From the NCBI RefSeq assembly GCF_014764445.1, contig NZ_CP061721.1, forward strand, positions 1-64,000: 64,000 nucleotides of DNA, read 5' to 3'. Each line of letters begins with the position of its first letter. Positions within the stretch are counted from its first letter, which is position 1. The stretch comes from Pseudarthrobacter sp. BIM B-2242 (GTDB lineage: Bacteria > Actinomycetota > Actinomycetes > Actinomycetales > Micrococcaceae). The notes under the pieces were generated by a model. That model was not told the DNA's origin. It saw only the letters and a program-made list of their open reading frames with translations, and did not search any database. Of the stretch, positions 30,548 through 39,364 are shown piece by piece. Made by a program: the position numbers and the translations under genes.

Positions 30548-31039
30548 CTATGGCCTCAATTCGATGACCGTCTTGCCGATTCTCACGGGTACGCCAAGCT
30601 CAACGGGCAGGGCCCGGGTAAGTTGCTGGTCGGCCAGATAGGTGCCGTTGGTGGAGCCGAGGTCCTCGATGAACCAGCGGCTGCCTTGCGGGAACAGCCG
30701 TGCGTGGCGGCCCGAGGCGTAGTCGTCTTCGAGGACCAAGGTTGCTTCCTGGGCCCGGCCCAACAGGATGGGGCTGGCGGCGAGCGGAACTGTGGTGCCT
30801 TTCAGCGGGCCTTCGGTGACCACCAGCTGGTGGGCCTGCTGCTTGAGCGGCTGCGGGGGAGCCTCGGCCAGCTCAGGGTTTTTGCGGACCTGCCTCGCGG
30901 TGGGCGTCCCGGCGGCCGCTTTCCGGCCTACCATCAGGTCGCGGCGCATGGCCGACACGATACTGAAAATGAGGACCCAGAGCAGGATCAGGAAACCAAA
31001 CCGCAGGGCGGTGATGGTCAGTTCGCTCATGTCGCTCAT
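30548..31039 (-). CDS. fhaB: FHA domain membrane protein (FhaB/FipA type)
   Basis: A 163-aa protein with an N-terminal membrane segment (about residues 6-26) and a C-terminal FHA domain that binds phosphothreonine. FHA hallmarks GRAQEATLVLEDDYASGRHARLF and LGSTNGTYL lie at about residues 93-135. In mycobacteria the equivalent links kinase signalling to division proteins. It overlaps fhaA by 4 bp. Confidence 0.92.
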   Translation of the reverse strand: MSDMSELTITALRFGFLILLWVLIFSIVSAMRRDLMVGRKAAAGTPTARQVRKNPELAEAPPQPLKQQAHQLVVTEGPLKGTTVPLAASPILLGRAQEATLVLEDDYASGRHARLFPQGSRWFIEDLGSTNGTYLADQQLTRALPVELGVPVRIGKTVIELRP

Positions 31040-31779
31040 GCGCGGCCACCAGGGTTGGCGGGAAGCAGGCGGAAGATGATCTTTGTCCGTCCCATCGTGA
31101 TGGTGGAGCCGTCGGTCAGTTCGGTGCTGCCCGCTACTTTGTGGCCGTTAACGTAGCTGCCGTTGGTGGAGCCCAGATCAACAGCACTGGTGACGCCGCT
31201 GGCTGTGCGGATCTCCAGGTGGCGGCGGGACACGCCGGTGTCGTCAACCAGGATGTCGGCTTCCGAGGAACGGCCCAGGACGATGGACGGGGCATTGAGG
31301 GAGTACCTCTGGCCGTCGATGTCCAGGACGGGCTGCAGCCGGACCGGCGGGCGGGTTGGTGCGGCCGGCATGTTGGGCCGGGGCGCGGGTGAGCCCGAAC
31401 CGCCGGAGGACTTCTCCGTGGACGAGGCAATTTCGAAATCGCCAGCACGGAGTTCCTCGGCGCGGCGGAAAGAAATCCGGACCGGACCCTGCAGGGTGTA
31501 GCCCTGGCTGCGGACGTGGTTGATGACAACGTCGCACAGCTCTTCAGCCAGCGGTGTGCCCCACTCCTGCGCCCGGGTGAAGTCGTTCTCACTGAGTTGG
31601 ACGTCGAACACGTTCGGTGCCAGCGTGCGGCCGGCCGCAACCGTGAGTGACTTGTGGTCCAATTCCCGGCGGAGGCGGCTGGCGATCTCCACCGGTTCCA
31701 CCTGGGCCCGTGAGCCGGTGGAGAAGACACCGCGGACGGCCTTTTCGATGCCGCGCTCGACCTTGTCCAGCAATCCCAT
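31036..31779 (-). CDS. fhaA: DUF3662 and FHA domain protein (FhaA)
   Basis: A 247-aa cytoplasmic protein: an N-terminal DUF3662 domain (MGLLDKVERGIEKAVRGVFS onward, to about residue 125), a Pro-rich linker, and a C-terminal FHA domain with GRSSEADILVDDTGVSRRHLEI and DLGSTNGSYVNG. In mycobacteria FhaA partners phosphorylated MviN to regulate wall synthesis. As first gene of the cluster it has a clear AAGGAGAAGGACC ribosome binding site, so the operon promoter lies at about 31780-31900. Confidence 0.93.
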   Translation of the reverse strand: MGLLDKVERGIEKAVRGVFSTGSRAQVEPVEIASRLRRELDHKSLTVAAGRTLAPNVFDVQLSENDFTRAQEWGTPLAEELCDVVINHVRSQGYTLQGPVRISFRRAEELRAGDFEIASSTEKSSGGSGSPAPRPNMPAAPTRPPVRLQPVLDIDGQRYSLNAPSIVLGRSSEADILVDDTGVSRRHLEIRTASGVTSAVDLGSTNGSYVNGHKVAGSTELTDGSTITMGRTKIIFRLLPANPGGRA

Positions 31780-32110
31780 GGTCCTTCTCCTTTCCCCCCG
31801 GCAGCGGGGCAGTATTCGTTCCGGAACTCAACCGGCAGGGCAGTTAAGTACGCAGTGCTCCGCCGTGCAGCGGCAGGCACTACTACATCAGATACTACTG
31901 GGCAGGCCTGTGAATGACCTTAATCCCGACCGGCCGGGCGGCCGGAAAAGTTCGGATTTCCGCGCGAACCGGGGCTTCCGCGGCGGCGGACCCGGCGGCC
32001 TCCGGAGCTCAATTGGTGTTTTACCGGTGGTGTCCGTTATGCTTGATCTCGCTGCTTTTACAAGGTTGCGGATACGGGAAACCGGCCGCGATTCGAGGAA
32101 AAGAAGTTGC
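31780..32110. other. Intergenic region between fhaA and tRNA-Leu
   Basis: 331 bp separate two divergently transcribed units. It should hold the promoter of the fhaA-to-pknB cluster (minus) and of tRNA-Leu (plus). I could not find a pair of -35/-10 boxes good enough to name, and no strong hairpin or ORF. Confidence 0.4.
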
Positions 32111-32193
32111 GCGCGAGTGGCGGAACGGCAGACGCGCTGGCTTCAGGTGCCAGTGTCCGAAAGGGCGTGGGGGTTCAAATCCCCCCTCGCGCA
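32111..32193 (+). tRNA. tRNA-Leu (CAG)
   Basis: An 83-nt class II tRNA. Acceptor GCGCGAG pairs with CTCGCGC (32186-32192), followed by discriminator A. Anticodon stem CTGGC/GCCAG encloses loop TTCAGGT with anticodon CAG at 32144-32146. A long variable arm (GTGTCCGAAAGGGCGT region) and T-arm GGGGGTTCAAATCCCCC follow. Confidence 0.96.
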
Positions 32194-32201
32194 CGCAATT
32201 G

Positions 32202-32237
32202 AAGGAACCCCGGTCTTCGGACCGGGGTTCCTTTGTT
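32202..32237. terminator. Terminator after tRNA-Leu, probably bidirectional
   Basis: A 14-bp perfect stem (AAGGAACCCCGGTC / GACCGGGGTTCCTT) with a TTCG tetraloop is followed by TTTGTTT. It sits between the tRNA and the convergent TetR gene and could serve both. Confidence 0.92.
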
Positions 32238-32257
32238 TAACGCCGTCTAACGCCGGC

Positions 32258-32995
32258 TTACTGCCGCAAAGCGCCGAAGCCCGCAATCAGGGCCTCGAGC
32301 CCCAGGCTGAACGCCACGTCTGCAGGGTTCTCGTATCCCTGGGCGGCCAGGCTCCGGACTGCCCCCGTGAAGCTCGGCGTAGATTCGGCCATGGTGCCGG
32401 AATCGAAAATGTCCGCCGGGGCGGTGACGTCGAAGGCCGAGCCGAAGATGAACGATTCCAGGGCAACGATGGCGGACACAATCCGCTCCTCCGGAAAACC
32501 GGCCGCCCGGAAGCCGGCACTGACGGTCTCGTACATGGCAAGCGTCTGGGGCGCGTCAGTGACGGGAAGCACCGCGATGACAGGGATCAGGGGAGTGTGC
32601 TCCGCGAAGACAGCCCGGTAACTCCAGGCCCACTTCCGCACCGCGGACTCCCAGGGTTCCGCGGCGAAGGCCGTCACATCCACCAGGGCAGTCAAATGGT
32701 CTTCGACGAGCAGGAGCACGTCCCGCTTGGATGCCACATGGTTGTACAGGGCCGACGGCGCCACGTTCAGTGAGCGGGCCAGCGCGGCCATGGTGAGTCC
32801 GGCGTAGCCGTTCCTGCTGACGAGCCGCAGCGCCGCAGTGGTGATTCCCGCCAGGTCCAGGATGGCGGCAGGCGGCCGACCCGCGCGGCGCCGTTCCGGA
32901 CCGGATTTCGGTGCGGTTTCGCGATTCCGGGTGAGGGGTGGATCGGCAGGGGACTCCGGCATTGCTGGCCTTTCTGCGGGCAGTGTCCCCAGCAT
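32258..32995 (-). CDS. TetR family regulator, probable repressor of putrescine oxidase
   Basis: A protein of up to 245 aa with an N-terminal helix-turn-helix (about residues 45-95; MAALARSLNVAPSALYNHVASKRD) and a C-terminal TetR_C-type ligand domain. A Pro/Arg-rich leader precedes it. A start at 32962 (MPESPAD, with AGAAAGG upstream) is an equally good alternative, giving 234 aa. It is divergent from the putrescine oxidase gene, with a perfect 21-bp palindrome between them, so control of that gene and itself is the natural inference. The effector may be a polyamine. Confidence 0.88.
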   Translation of the reverse strand: MLGTLPAERPAMPESPADPPLTRNRETAPKSGPERRRAGRPPAAILDLAGITTAALRLVSRNGYAGLTMAALARSLNVAPSALYNHVASKRDVLLLVEDHLTALVDVTAFAAEPWESAVRKWAWSYRAVFAEHTPLIPVIAVLPVTDAPQTLAMYETVSAGFRAAGFPEERIVSAIVALESFIFGSAFDVTAPADIFDSGTMAESTPSFTGAVRSLAAQGYENPADVAFSLGLEALIAGFGALRQ

Positions 32996-33044
32996 TATTC
33001 CACCGGCCCCTTCCGCACCTGCCCCGCACCAGCTATAGTCCTTC

Positions 33045-33065
33045 TAAATGAATGGCATTCATTTA
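33045..33065. promoter_or_regulatory. Palindromic operator between TetR and putrescine oxidase genes
   Basis: Ten-base arms TAAATGAATG and CATTCATTTA around one central G form a perfect 21-bp palindrome 39 bp before the oxidase start and 50 bp from the regulator start. Size and symmetry fit a TetR dimer site. Confidence 0.8.
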
Positions 33066-33103
33066 GTGCTTCGTATCACTCGAAGCGCCGGAGAGAGGAC
33101 ATC

Positions 33104-34504
33104 ATGCTGAACTTTGACCGCGACGTTGTAATCGTTGGCGCCGGACCATCCGGGCTCACCGCTGCCCGTGAACTGAAGAAGGCCGGCCTCACCGTGGCAG
33201 TGCTGGAAGCGCGGGACCGCGTGGGCGGCCGGACCTGGACGGACACCATCGCCGGCGCCATGCTGGAAATCGGCGGCCAGTGGGTCTCGCCGGATCAGAC
33301 AGCACTGCTGGAACTCCTGGCTGAGCTAGGCCTGGAGACGTACTCCCGCTACCGTGAGGGCGAGTCCGTGTACATCGGAGCGGACGGCCGGAAGACCCGT
33401 TATACCGGCGAGTCCTTTCCGGTAAGTGCAGCCACCCGGATGGAAATGGACAAGCTGGTCGGCATCCTGGACGGCCTCGCGGCGGAAATCGGCGCCACCG
33501 AACCCTGGGCACACCCCAAAGCCCGCGAACTGGACACCGTTTCCTTCCACCACTGGCTCCGCCAAAACTCCAGCGACGAGGAGGCCTGCAACAACATTGG
33601 CCTGTTCATCGCCGGTGGCATGCTCACCAAGCCCGCCCACGCGTTTTCGGCACTGCAGGCGGTCCTGATGGCCGCCTCCGCCGGGTCCTTCAGCCATCTC
33701 ACCGACGAAGACTTCATCCTGGACAAGCGGGTCATCGGCGGGATGCAGCAGGTCTCCTTGCTGCAGGCACAGGAGCTGGGTGCCGACGTCGTACTTAACA
33801 GTCCGGTGCGCACCGTCATCTGGGAGGAGAGCGGGCACGGCGTCACCGTTGTTTCGGAGCGCGCCACAGTGAACGCCCGGTTTGTGATCATGGCCGTGCC
33901 TCCGAACCTTTACTCGCGGGTCTCCTTCAACCCTCCGCTACCGCGGCGGCAGCACCAGATGCACCAGCACCAGTCGCTGGGCCTGGTGATCAAGGTCCAC
34001 GCCGTCTACAGCACTCCGTTCTGGCGTGAAGACGGACTGTCCGGCACGGGATTCGGTGCCGGATCGCTGGTCCAGGAGGTCTACGACAACACCAACCACG
34101 GTGATTCACGTGGAACGCTGGTGGGATTCGTGTCGGATGAAAAGGCCGACGCCGTCTTCGAGCTGAGTGCCGGGGACCGCCGCCGCGCCATCCTGGAATC
34201 GATCGCCGGCTTCCTGGGGGATAAAGCCCTGACGCCGGAGGTGTACTACGAATCCGACTGGGGCTCGGAGGAGTGGACCCGGGGCGCCTATGCAGCGAGC
34301 TATGACCTGGGCGGGCTGCACCGTTACGGCAAGGACCAGCACGCCCCCGTCGGCCCCATCTACTGGTGCTCCTCGGACATCGCCGCAGAAGGTTACCAGC
34401 ACGTTGACGGCGCCGTCCGCATGGGGCGGCGCACGGCGGCGGGCATCCTGGCTGCAGCGGGGGAATCCCGCGCGCCACACGAGGCCGTGGCTGCCGTCGG
34501 CTAA
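33104..34504 (+). CDS. puo: Putrescine oxidase (flavin monoamine oxidase)
   Basis: Oxidises putrescine to 4-aminobutanal (cyclising to pyrroline), with ammonia and hydrogen peroxide. The 466-aa protein has the FAD motif IVGAGPSGLTAARELKKAG and RVGGRTWTDTI at the start and the C-terminal amine oxidase run DWGSEEWTRGAYAASYDLGG then IAAEGYQHVDGAVRMG. Long stretches (for example RRQHQMHQHQSLGLVIKVHA) match what I recall of Rhodococcus/Kocuria putrescine oxidase. The start has a GAGAGAGG ribosome binding site. A permease gene follows 50 bp later. Confidence 0.92.
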   Translation: MLNFDRDVVIVGAGPSGLTAARELKKAGLTVAVLEARDRVGGRTWTDTIAGAMLEIGGQWVSPDQTALLELLAELGLETYSRYREGESVYIGADGRKTRYTGESFPVSAATRMEMDKLVGILDGLAAEIGATEPWAHPKARELDTVSFHHWLRQNSSDEEACNNIGLFIAGGMLTKPAHAFSALQAVLMAASAGSFSHLTDEDFILDKRVIGGMQQVSLLQAQELGADVVLNSPVRTVIWEESGHGVTVVSERATVNARFVIMAVPPNLYSRVSFNPPLPRRQHQMHQHQSLGLVIKVHAVYSTPFWREDGLSGTGFGAGSLVQEVYDNTNHGDSRGTLVGFVSDEKADAVFELSAGDRRRAILESIAGFLGDKALTPEVYYESDWGSEEWTRGAYAASYDLGGLHRYGKDQHAPVGPIYWCSSDIAAEGYQHVDGAVRMGRRTAAGILAAAGESRAPHEAVAAVG

Positions 34505-34554
34505 GCGCATCGGTTCCACCCATTCAGCGTCGAATGAACCAGAGAGGCAAGGCC

Positions 34555-36120
34555 ATGAGTTCCAAAGAAGTGACTGCGCAGCTGCCCGGCAGCCCCGACA
34601 AATTGCCCGGTAATGACCTGCCCGGTAAAGATCCGGCCGGGAATGGCCTGAGCAGCAAGGGCCTGAAGGCCGGGGCAGTGGGGCTGGTGGGGGCCGTCGT
34701 CATCGGGGTTTCCTGCATTGCGCCGGCGTACACGCTGACGGCGGCGCTGGGGCCAACGGTCTCGGAGGTTGGAGTCCAGCTGCCGGCGATCTTCCTGGTG
34801 GGCTTTATCCCCATGATTTTGGTGGCGCTCGGCTACCGGGAACTGAACAATGCAATGCCCGACGCCGGCACCTCGTTTACGTGGGCATCGCGCGCCTTTG
34901 GTCCGTGGATCGGGTGGATGGGCGGCTGGGGGCTGATCGCTGCCACCATTATTGTGCTGTCCAACCTGGCAGCCGTCGCCGTCGATTTCTTCTACCTCAT
35001 GCTGGCCCAGCTGTTCGGGAACCCGGAGCTGGGCGAGCTGAGCAAGAACCTTCCGCTGAACATCGCCACCACGCTGGTGTTCATCGCTGTGGCCTGCTGG
35101 ATTTCGTACCGGGGCATGGAAGCCACTAAGAGCGTGCAGTATGTCCTTGTGGCGTTCCAGCTGCTGGTGCTGGGCTGGTTTGCCGTGGCCGCCTTCAGCC
35201 ACGTGGCCAACGGGACGGCGTTTGATGCGACGGCCATCTCCCCGGACTGGTTCAATCCGTTCGCGGTGGGGTCCTTCTCGGCTTTCGCGGCCGGAGTTTC
35301 GCTCTCCATCTTCATTTACTGGGGCTGGGACGTCACCCTGACCATGAACGAGGAAACCAGGAACCCGGAGAAGACTCCGGGGCGGGCGGCCACCGTCACC
35401 GTCGTGGTGATTGTGGCGATCTACATGACCGTGGCGCTGGCCACCCTGTCCTTTGCGGGCGTCGGCGACACGGGCCTGGGAGCCGGAAATCCGGAGAACC
35501 AGTCGAGCATCTTCGCTGTCCTCGCCGGGCCGGTGATGGGACCGTTCGCCATCCTGATGTCCCTCGCGATCCTGAGCAGTTCGGCTGCCTCGCTGCAGTC
35601 CACGTTTGTCTCGCCCGCGCGGACCTTGCTGTCGATGGGTCACTACAAGGCACTCCCGGGGCGCTTCGGCAAGGTCAGCCCGCGGTTCAAGTCCCCGAGC
35701 TACGCCACCATCGCCGCGGGCGCTGCAGCTGCGGGCTTCTATGTCATCACCCGGACCACCTCGGAGAACGCGCTGTGGGACACCATTACGGCGCTGGGGA
35801 TGATGATCTGCTTCTACTACGGCATCACAGCACTGGCCTGCGTCTGGTTCTTCCGGGCCCAGGCGTTCAGCAACGGCCGTTCCTTCTTCTTCAAGTTCCT
35901 GGCGCCGCTGCTGGGCGGCGTCATCCTGCTGGTGATGTTCTTCAAGACCGCGTCCGATTCCATGGATCCCGGGTACGGCTCCGGATCATCGGTGGGCGGG
36001 GTGGGGATGGTGTTCATCCTGGGCATGGGCGTGATCCTGCTGGGCGTGGTGGTCATGCTGGTGATGTCCCGGCTGCAGCCCGGGTTTTTCAAGGGGCAGG
36101 TGCTGGCCCGCGGAAACTGA
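34555..36120 (+). CDS. APC family amino acid/polyamine permease
   Basis: A 521-aa protein with about twelve membrane segments. The first carries the APC consensus VGLVGAVVIGVSCIAPAYTL, and ALGYRELNNAMPDAGTSFTW is the conserved second-helix region. ATG 34555 is chosen for AGAGAGGCAAGG upstream; ATG 34534 is an alternative. Lying in one transcription unit with putrescine oxidase, it is likely a putrescine or related amine importer; this rests on context. Confidence 0.88.
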   Translation: MSSKEVTAQLPGSPDKLPGNDLPGKDPAGNGLSSKGLKAGAVGLVGAVVIGVSCIAPAYTLTAALGPTVSEVGVQLPAIFLVGFIPMILVALGYRELNNAMPDAGTSFTWASRAFGPWIGWMGGWGLIAATIIVLSNLAAVAVDFFYLMLAQLFGNPELGELSKNLPLNIATTLVFIAVACWISYRGMEATKSVQYVLVAFQLLVLGWFAVAAFSHVANGTAFDATAISPDWFNPFAVGSFSAFAAGVSLSIFIYWGWDVTLTMNEETRNPEKTPGRAATVTVVVIVAIYMTVALATLSFAGVGDTGLGAGNPENQSSIFAVLAGPVMGPFAILMSLAILSSSAASLQSTFVSPARTLLSMGHYKALPGRFGKVSPRFKSPSYATIAAGAAAAGFYVITRTTSENALWDTITALGMMICFYYGITALACVWFFRAQAFSNGRSFFFKFLAPLLGGVILLVMFFKTASDSMDPGYGSGSSVGGVGMVFILGMGVILLGVVVMLVMSRLQPGFFKGQVLARGN

Positions 36121-36142
36121 GCGGGCAGCCCCTGCCGCTCAG
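36117..36142. terminator. Bidirectional terminator spanning two stop codons
   Basis: CTGAGCGG (36117-36124) and CCGCTCAG (36135-36142), extended inside by CAG/CTG, form a stem between convergent genes. Parts of both the permease and universal-stress stop codons lie in the stem. Confidence 0.6.
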
Positions 36143-36525
36143 GTGCGCGGGCCGACGTCGGCCTTAACAGCGGTCACCGGACAGCCGGCTTCCAGGATGA
36201 CCCGCTGGGCGGTGCTGCCGAGGAAGAGCTTCCCCACGGGGGAACGCCGGCGCACACCGATAACAACCAGCTCAACGTCCTCTTCATAGGACGCGTCGAT
36301 CATGAGGTCTGCCGCCTCGTCGCCGTCACCTTCGCGAAGGAACGCCGGCACGCCTGCTGCGTCAGCGATGGCATTGCGGATGTCCGCTTCTGCGTCCTTG
36401 GAACCCTGGCCGGGGACCGGACCCAGGATCTGCAGGTCCGTCCGCCGAAGCGCTGCTTCCCGGATTGCTGCGCTCAGGGCGGCCCGGCCCTCCTGCGTGG
36501 CGACGTAGCCCACCGCCACGCTCAT
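36139..36525 (-). CDS. Universal stress protein (UspA family)
   Basis: A 128-aa single-domain Usp. The C-terminal ATP-binding motif G-x2-G-x9-G-S/T is visible as GVRRRSPVGKLFLGSTAQRV, and VGYVATQEGRAALSAAIREA forms the first strand-helix. It probably binds ATP and acts in stress adaptation. It overlaps the start side of the hydroxyacid dehydrogenase operon by 4 bp and is read after it. Confidence 0.9.
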   Translation of the reverse strand: MSVAVGYVATQEGRAALSAAIREAALRRTDLQILGPVPGQGSKDAEADIRNAIADAAGVPAFLREGDGDEAADLMIDASYEEDVELVVIGVRRRSPVGKLFLGSTAQRVILEAGCPVTAVKADVGPRT

Positions 36526-37472
36526 GGCTGGACCGCCGTCACGAGGGTTCCCTCGGCCGCGAACCGGCGAAGGTTGGCGAGGGTCAGTTCAGCCATTGCC
36601 GCCCTGGTTTCGTGGGTGCCGCTGCCCAAGTGGGGCAGGAGCACCACGTTGTCGAGTGCCAGGAGGTCTTCGGGGACCTTCGGCTCATCGGCAAAAACGT
36701 CCAGGCCTGCCCCTGCGAGCCGGCCGCCAAGCAGGGCAGCAACAAGGGCATCCTCGTCAACCACGGATCCCCGGGCGATGTTGATGAGGTAGCCATTGGG
36801 ACCGAGCGCCTCAATAACACCGGCGTCAACGAGCCGCGCCGAATCAGGTCCGCCCGCGGCGGCGACAATCAGGACGTCACAGCCCTCCGCGAGGTCGCGG
36901 GGTGACGCTTTGTACTCGTATGCCACGCCGTCCACGGGATTGCGGCTGTGGTAGCTGATGGCACAATCGAACCCTTCCAGCCGGCGCGCAATGACCCGCC
37001 CGATCCGGCCCAGGCCGAGGATGCCCACCCGCTTTCCGCTCGCTTTGGTGGCAAGGGGAAAGTTTCCCTTGCCGAGCCAGTCGCCGCGGCGGACGAACCT
37101 GTCCGCCGCGCTGGTCTGGCGCAGCACGTCCAAGTACAGAGCCATGGCCGTGTCAGCCACGCAGTCGTTGAGGACATCAGGGGTGTTGCTGACAGCGATG
37201 CCGCGTTCGGCGGCCTGCGCCACGTCCGTGGTGTCATACCCGACGCCGAAATTGACCACGGCGCGGAGGTTCGGCAGTGCGCGCATAAGTTCGGTACCCA
37301 CACCGACTTTTCCGGACGTCACGGCGACGTCGAAGGTGCCGCCGTGCTGCTGCAGGAATTCTTCCCGCCCCGGGCCGGGGTCCGGCAGCCGGACAGCTCC
37401 GTACTCGCTGGTGATGGCATCTTGGACGGCTGGCATGAGGGGCCCTACCTGGAGGACGGCGATGTTCTTCAT
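36522..37472 (-). CDS. D-isomer-specific 2-hydroxyacid dehydrogenase
   Basis: A 316-aa NAD(P)-dependent dehydrogenase of the glyoxylate/hydroxypyruvate reductase type. Features are the Rossmann motif GILGLGRIGRVIARRL near residue 150, the substrate Arg in INIARGSVVDEDAL near 232, the Glu in VFADEPKVPEDLL and the catalytic His in LLPHLGSGTHETR near 283. ATG 37472 begins the family-like MKNIAVLQVG; the longer in-frame ORF to 37703 looks non-coding. The substrate is uncertain. Confidence 0.87.
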   Translation of the reverse strand: MKNIAVLQVGPLMPAVQDAITSEYGAVRLPDPGPGREEFLQQHGGTFDVAVTSGKVGVGTELMRALPNLRAVVNFGVGYDTTDVAQAAERGIAVSNTPDVLNDCVADTAMALYLDVLRQTSAADRFVRRGDWLGKGNFPLATKASGKRVGILGLGRIGRVIARRLEGFDCAISYHSRNPVDGVAYEYKASPRDLAEGCDVLIVAAAGGPDSARLVDAGVIEALGPNGYLINIARGSVVDEDALVAALLGGRLAGAGLDVFADEPKVPEDLLALDNVVLLPHLGSGTHETRAAMAELTLANLRRFAAEGTLVTAVQP

Positions 37473-37777
37473 ACCTGCACAGTAGGTTTCTGATCCATAC
37501 GCGTCCAACATGTAAATGGCATGGTTCGATGCCCGAAGTGGATTGATCGGACGACTCTGGCGGAACGGCGCGGATTTCCGGGCGGAGTGGCGCCCATCAC
37601 AGGTCGTGCGGGCGGTGCCGCGGTCCCCCCGCCCGTCCCCGGCGGCCGCAAAAACCTTGTGGAGCCCACTGACCTGAAATAGCTTGAGTCCAGCGCGGCC
37701 CAAGCAGCTGTTCCCGATGACCCGTCCCGGGCTCCGGAATCAGCCCGCTGCCGCAATATCCAATTCGGAGGAACCCA
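37473..37777. other. Divergent promoter region: hydroxyacid dehydrogenase / peptide ABC operon
   Basis: 305 bp without a convincing gene. It should hold promoters for both divergent units. The only clear element is GGAGG (about 37766), the ribosome binding site of the substrate-binding protein. Confidence 0.4.
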
Positions 37778-39337
37778 ATGATGTCTTCTTCAAAGCTCTC
37801 CTTTCCCGCTGCCGCACTCAAATGGCCGGCCCTGGCCTCCGTTGCGGTGCTGGGCCTAAGCGGTTGTTCGGTTGCCAACACCGAAGCAACCGGCAGCTCC
37901 TCCACCACCGTCCGTGTGGTGCTCGGCCAGGAGCCGCCCACCCTGGAAGCGTGTGAATCGAACCTGACGTCCACCGGTGTGGTGGTGCGGTCCAACGTCA
38001 CCGAACCGCTGATCGAGCGTAATCCCCAGAGTGGCGAGCTGGAACCCAAGCTCGCCACCGAATGGAAAGCCACCAGTGACACCGAATGGACACTCAAGCT
38101 TCGCGAAGGCGTGACCTTTCAGGACGGCACGCCGTTCAACGCCGATGCCGCCGCGTTCACCATCGAACGGGCCGTCAACTCGAAGCTCGGCTGCAACGTG
38201 GAAGGCTACGTCTTCGGTGATGCAGACCTTGTTGTAAAGGCCGTGGATGCCACCACCCTCACCGTCACCACTCCGGAGCCTGACCCCATCCTGCCGCTGC
38301 GGCTCTCGTTCCTTGAAGTAGTGCCGACTTCCACGAGCGCCACCGAAAAGGTCCGCGAGCCGATCGGAACGGGCCCCTACAAGATCGAGACGTGGGACGC
38401 CGGCCAGAAGATCACCCTCGCCAGCTGGGACGGCTACTGGGGAGACAAGCCCGCCTACGCCAAGGCGGAGTACCAGTGGCGTTCCGAAAGTTCCGTGCGC
38501 GCTGCCATGATCACCAGCGGCGAAGCGGACGTGGCCATGGGGCTCAGCCCGGACGACAACATCGGCGACCTCGGCCTGGACTACCCCAACAACGAGACTG
38601 TGGCCCTGCGCCTTGACGCCAACGAGGCGCCGCTCAACGACATCCGCGTCCGCCAGGCCATCAACTTCGCCATTGACAAAGAAGGAATCGTCAACTCGCT
38701 CTACCAGGGCAAGCACCAGGTGGCCGCGCAGCTGGTCCCCGAGGGAATCGTGGGGCACAACTCCGCGCTGGAAGGCTGGGCATTCGACCTGGAAAAGGCC
38801 AAGTCACTCGTTGCGGAAGCGAAGGCCGACGGCGTTGACACGTCCAAGCAGATTTCCATGGTGGTCCGCAGCGCCCAGTTCCCCAAGATCACCGAGCTGG
38901 GCCAGGTCCTGCAGGAGCAGCTGAGCCAGGCCGGCCTGAACGTCAAGCTCAAGATGCTTGAGACCAGCCAGCACCTGACCTACCAGGTCCGTCCCTTCCC
39001 CGAGGACGAAGGCGCAGTGGCGCTCATGACCCAGCACGGCAACCAGGCCGGCGACGCAGCCTTCACGGTGGACCAGTACATGCTCTCCACCGGCGCCCAA
39101 AGCTACTTCGGCACGCCGGAGTTCGACGCCATGATCAAGAAGGCCGACTCGGCTTCCGGCGACGAGCGGAAGAAGGCTTTCGAGGACATCTTCGCCTACC
39201 AGAACGACAAGGTTGTCCAGTTCGCACACATCTCCCACCAGACCGGCATCATCGGCAAGGCCAAGTCCGTGAACTACACGCCCAATTCGTCCAGCGGCGA
39301 TGAACTGCGTGTCTCGGAAATGACCCCGGCAAGCTAA
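37778..39337 (+). CDS. Dipeptide/oligopeptide-type ABC substrate-binding lipoprotein
   Basis: A 519-aa extracytoplasmic binding protein of SBP family 5. It has a lipoprotein signal peptide with lipobox LSGC (lipidated Cys30), then VRVVLGQEPPTLEACESN and the conserved WTLKLREGVTFQDGTPFNADAAAFTIER. It captures peptides or another solute and delivers it to the two permeases downstream. First gene of a five-gene dpp/opp-like operon. The ligand is unknown; the nearby sugar-acid genes do not settle it. Confidence 0.92.
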   Translation: MMSSSKLSFPAAALKWPALASVAVLGLSGCSVANTEATGSSSTTVRVVLGQEPPTLEACESNLTSTGVVVRSNVTEPLIERNPQSGELEPKLATEWKATSDTEWTLKLREGVTFQDGTPFNADAAAFTIERAVNSKLGCNVEGYVFGDADLVVKAVDATTLTVTTPEPDPILPLRLSFLEVVPTSTSATEKVREPIGTGPYKIETWDAGQKITLASWDGYWGDKPAYAKAEYQWRSESSVRAAMITSGEADVAMGLSPDDNIGDLGLDYPNNETVALRLDANEAPLNDIRVRQAINFAIDKEGIVNSLYQGKHQVAAQLVPEGIVGHNSALEGWAFDLEKAKSLVAEAKADGVDTSKQISMVVRSAQFPKITELGQVLQEQLSQAGLNVKLKMLETSQHLTYQVRPFPEDEGAVALMTQHGNQAGDAAFTVDQYMLSTGAQSYFGTPEFDAMIKKADSASGDERKKAFEDIFAYQNDKVVQFAHISHQTGIIGKAKSVNYTPNSSSGDELRVSEMTPAS

Positions 39338-39364
39338 CCCGTACTCCGGGAGAGAAGGACAGCC

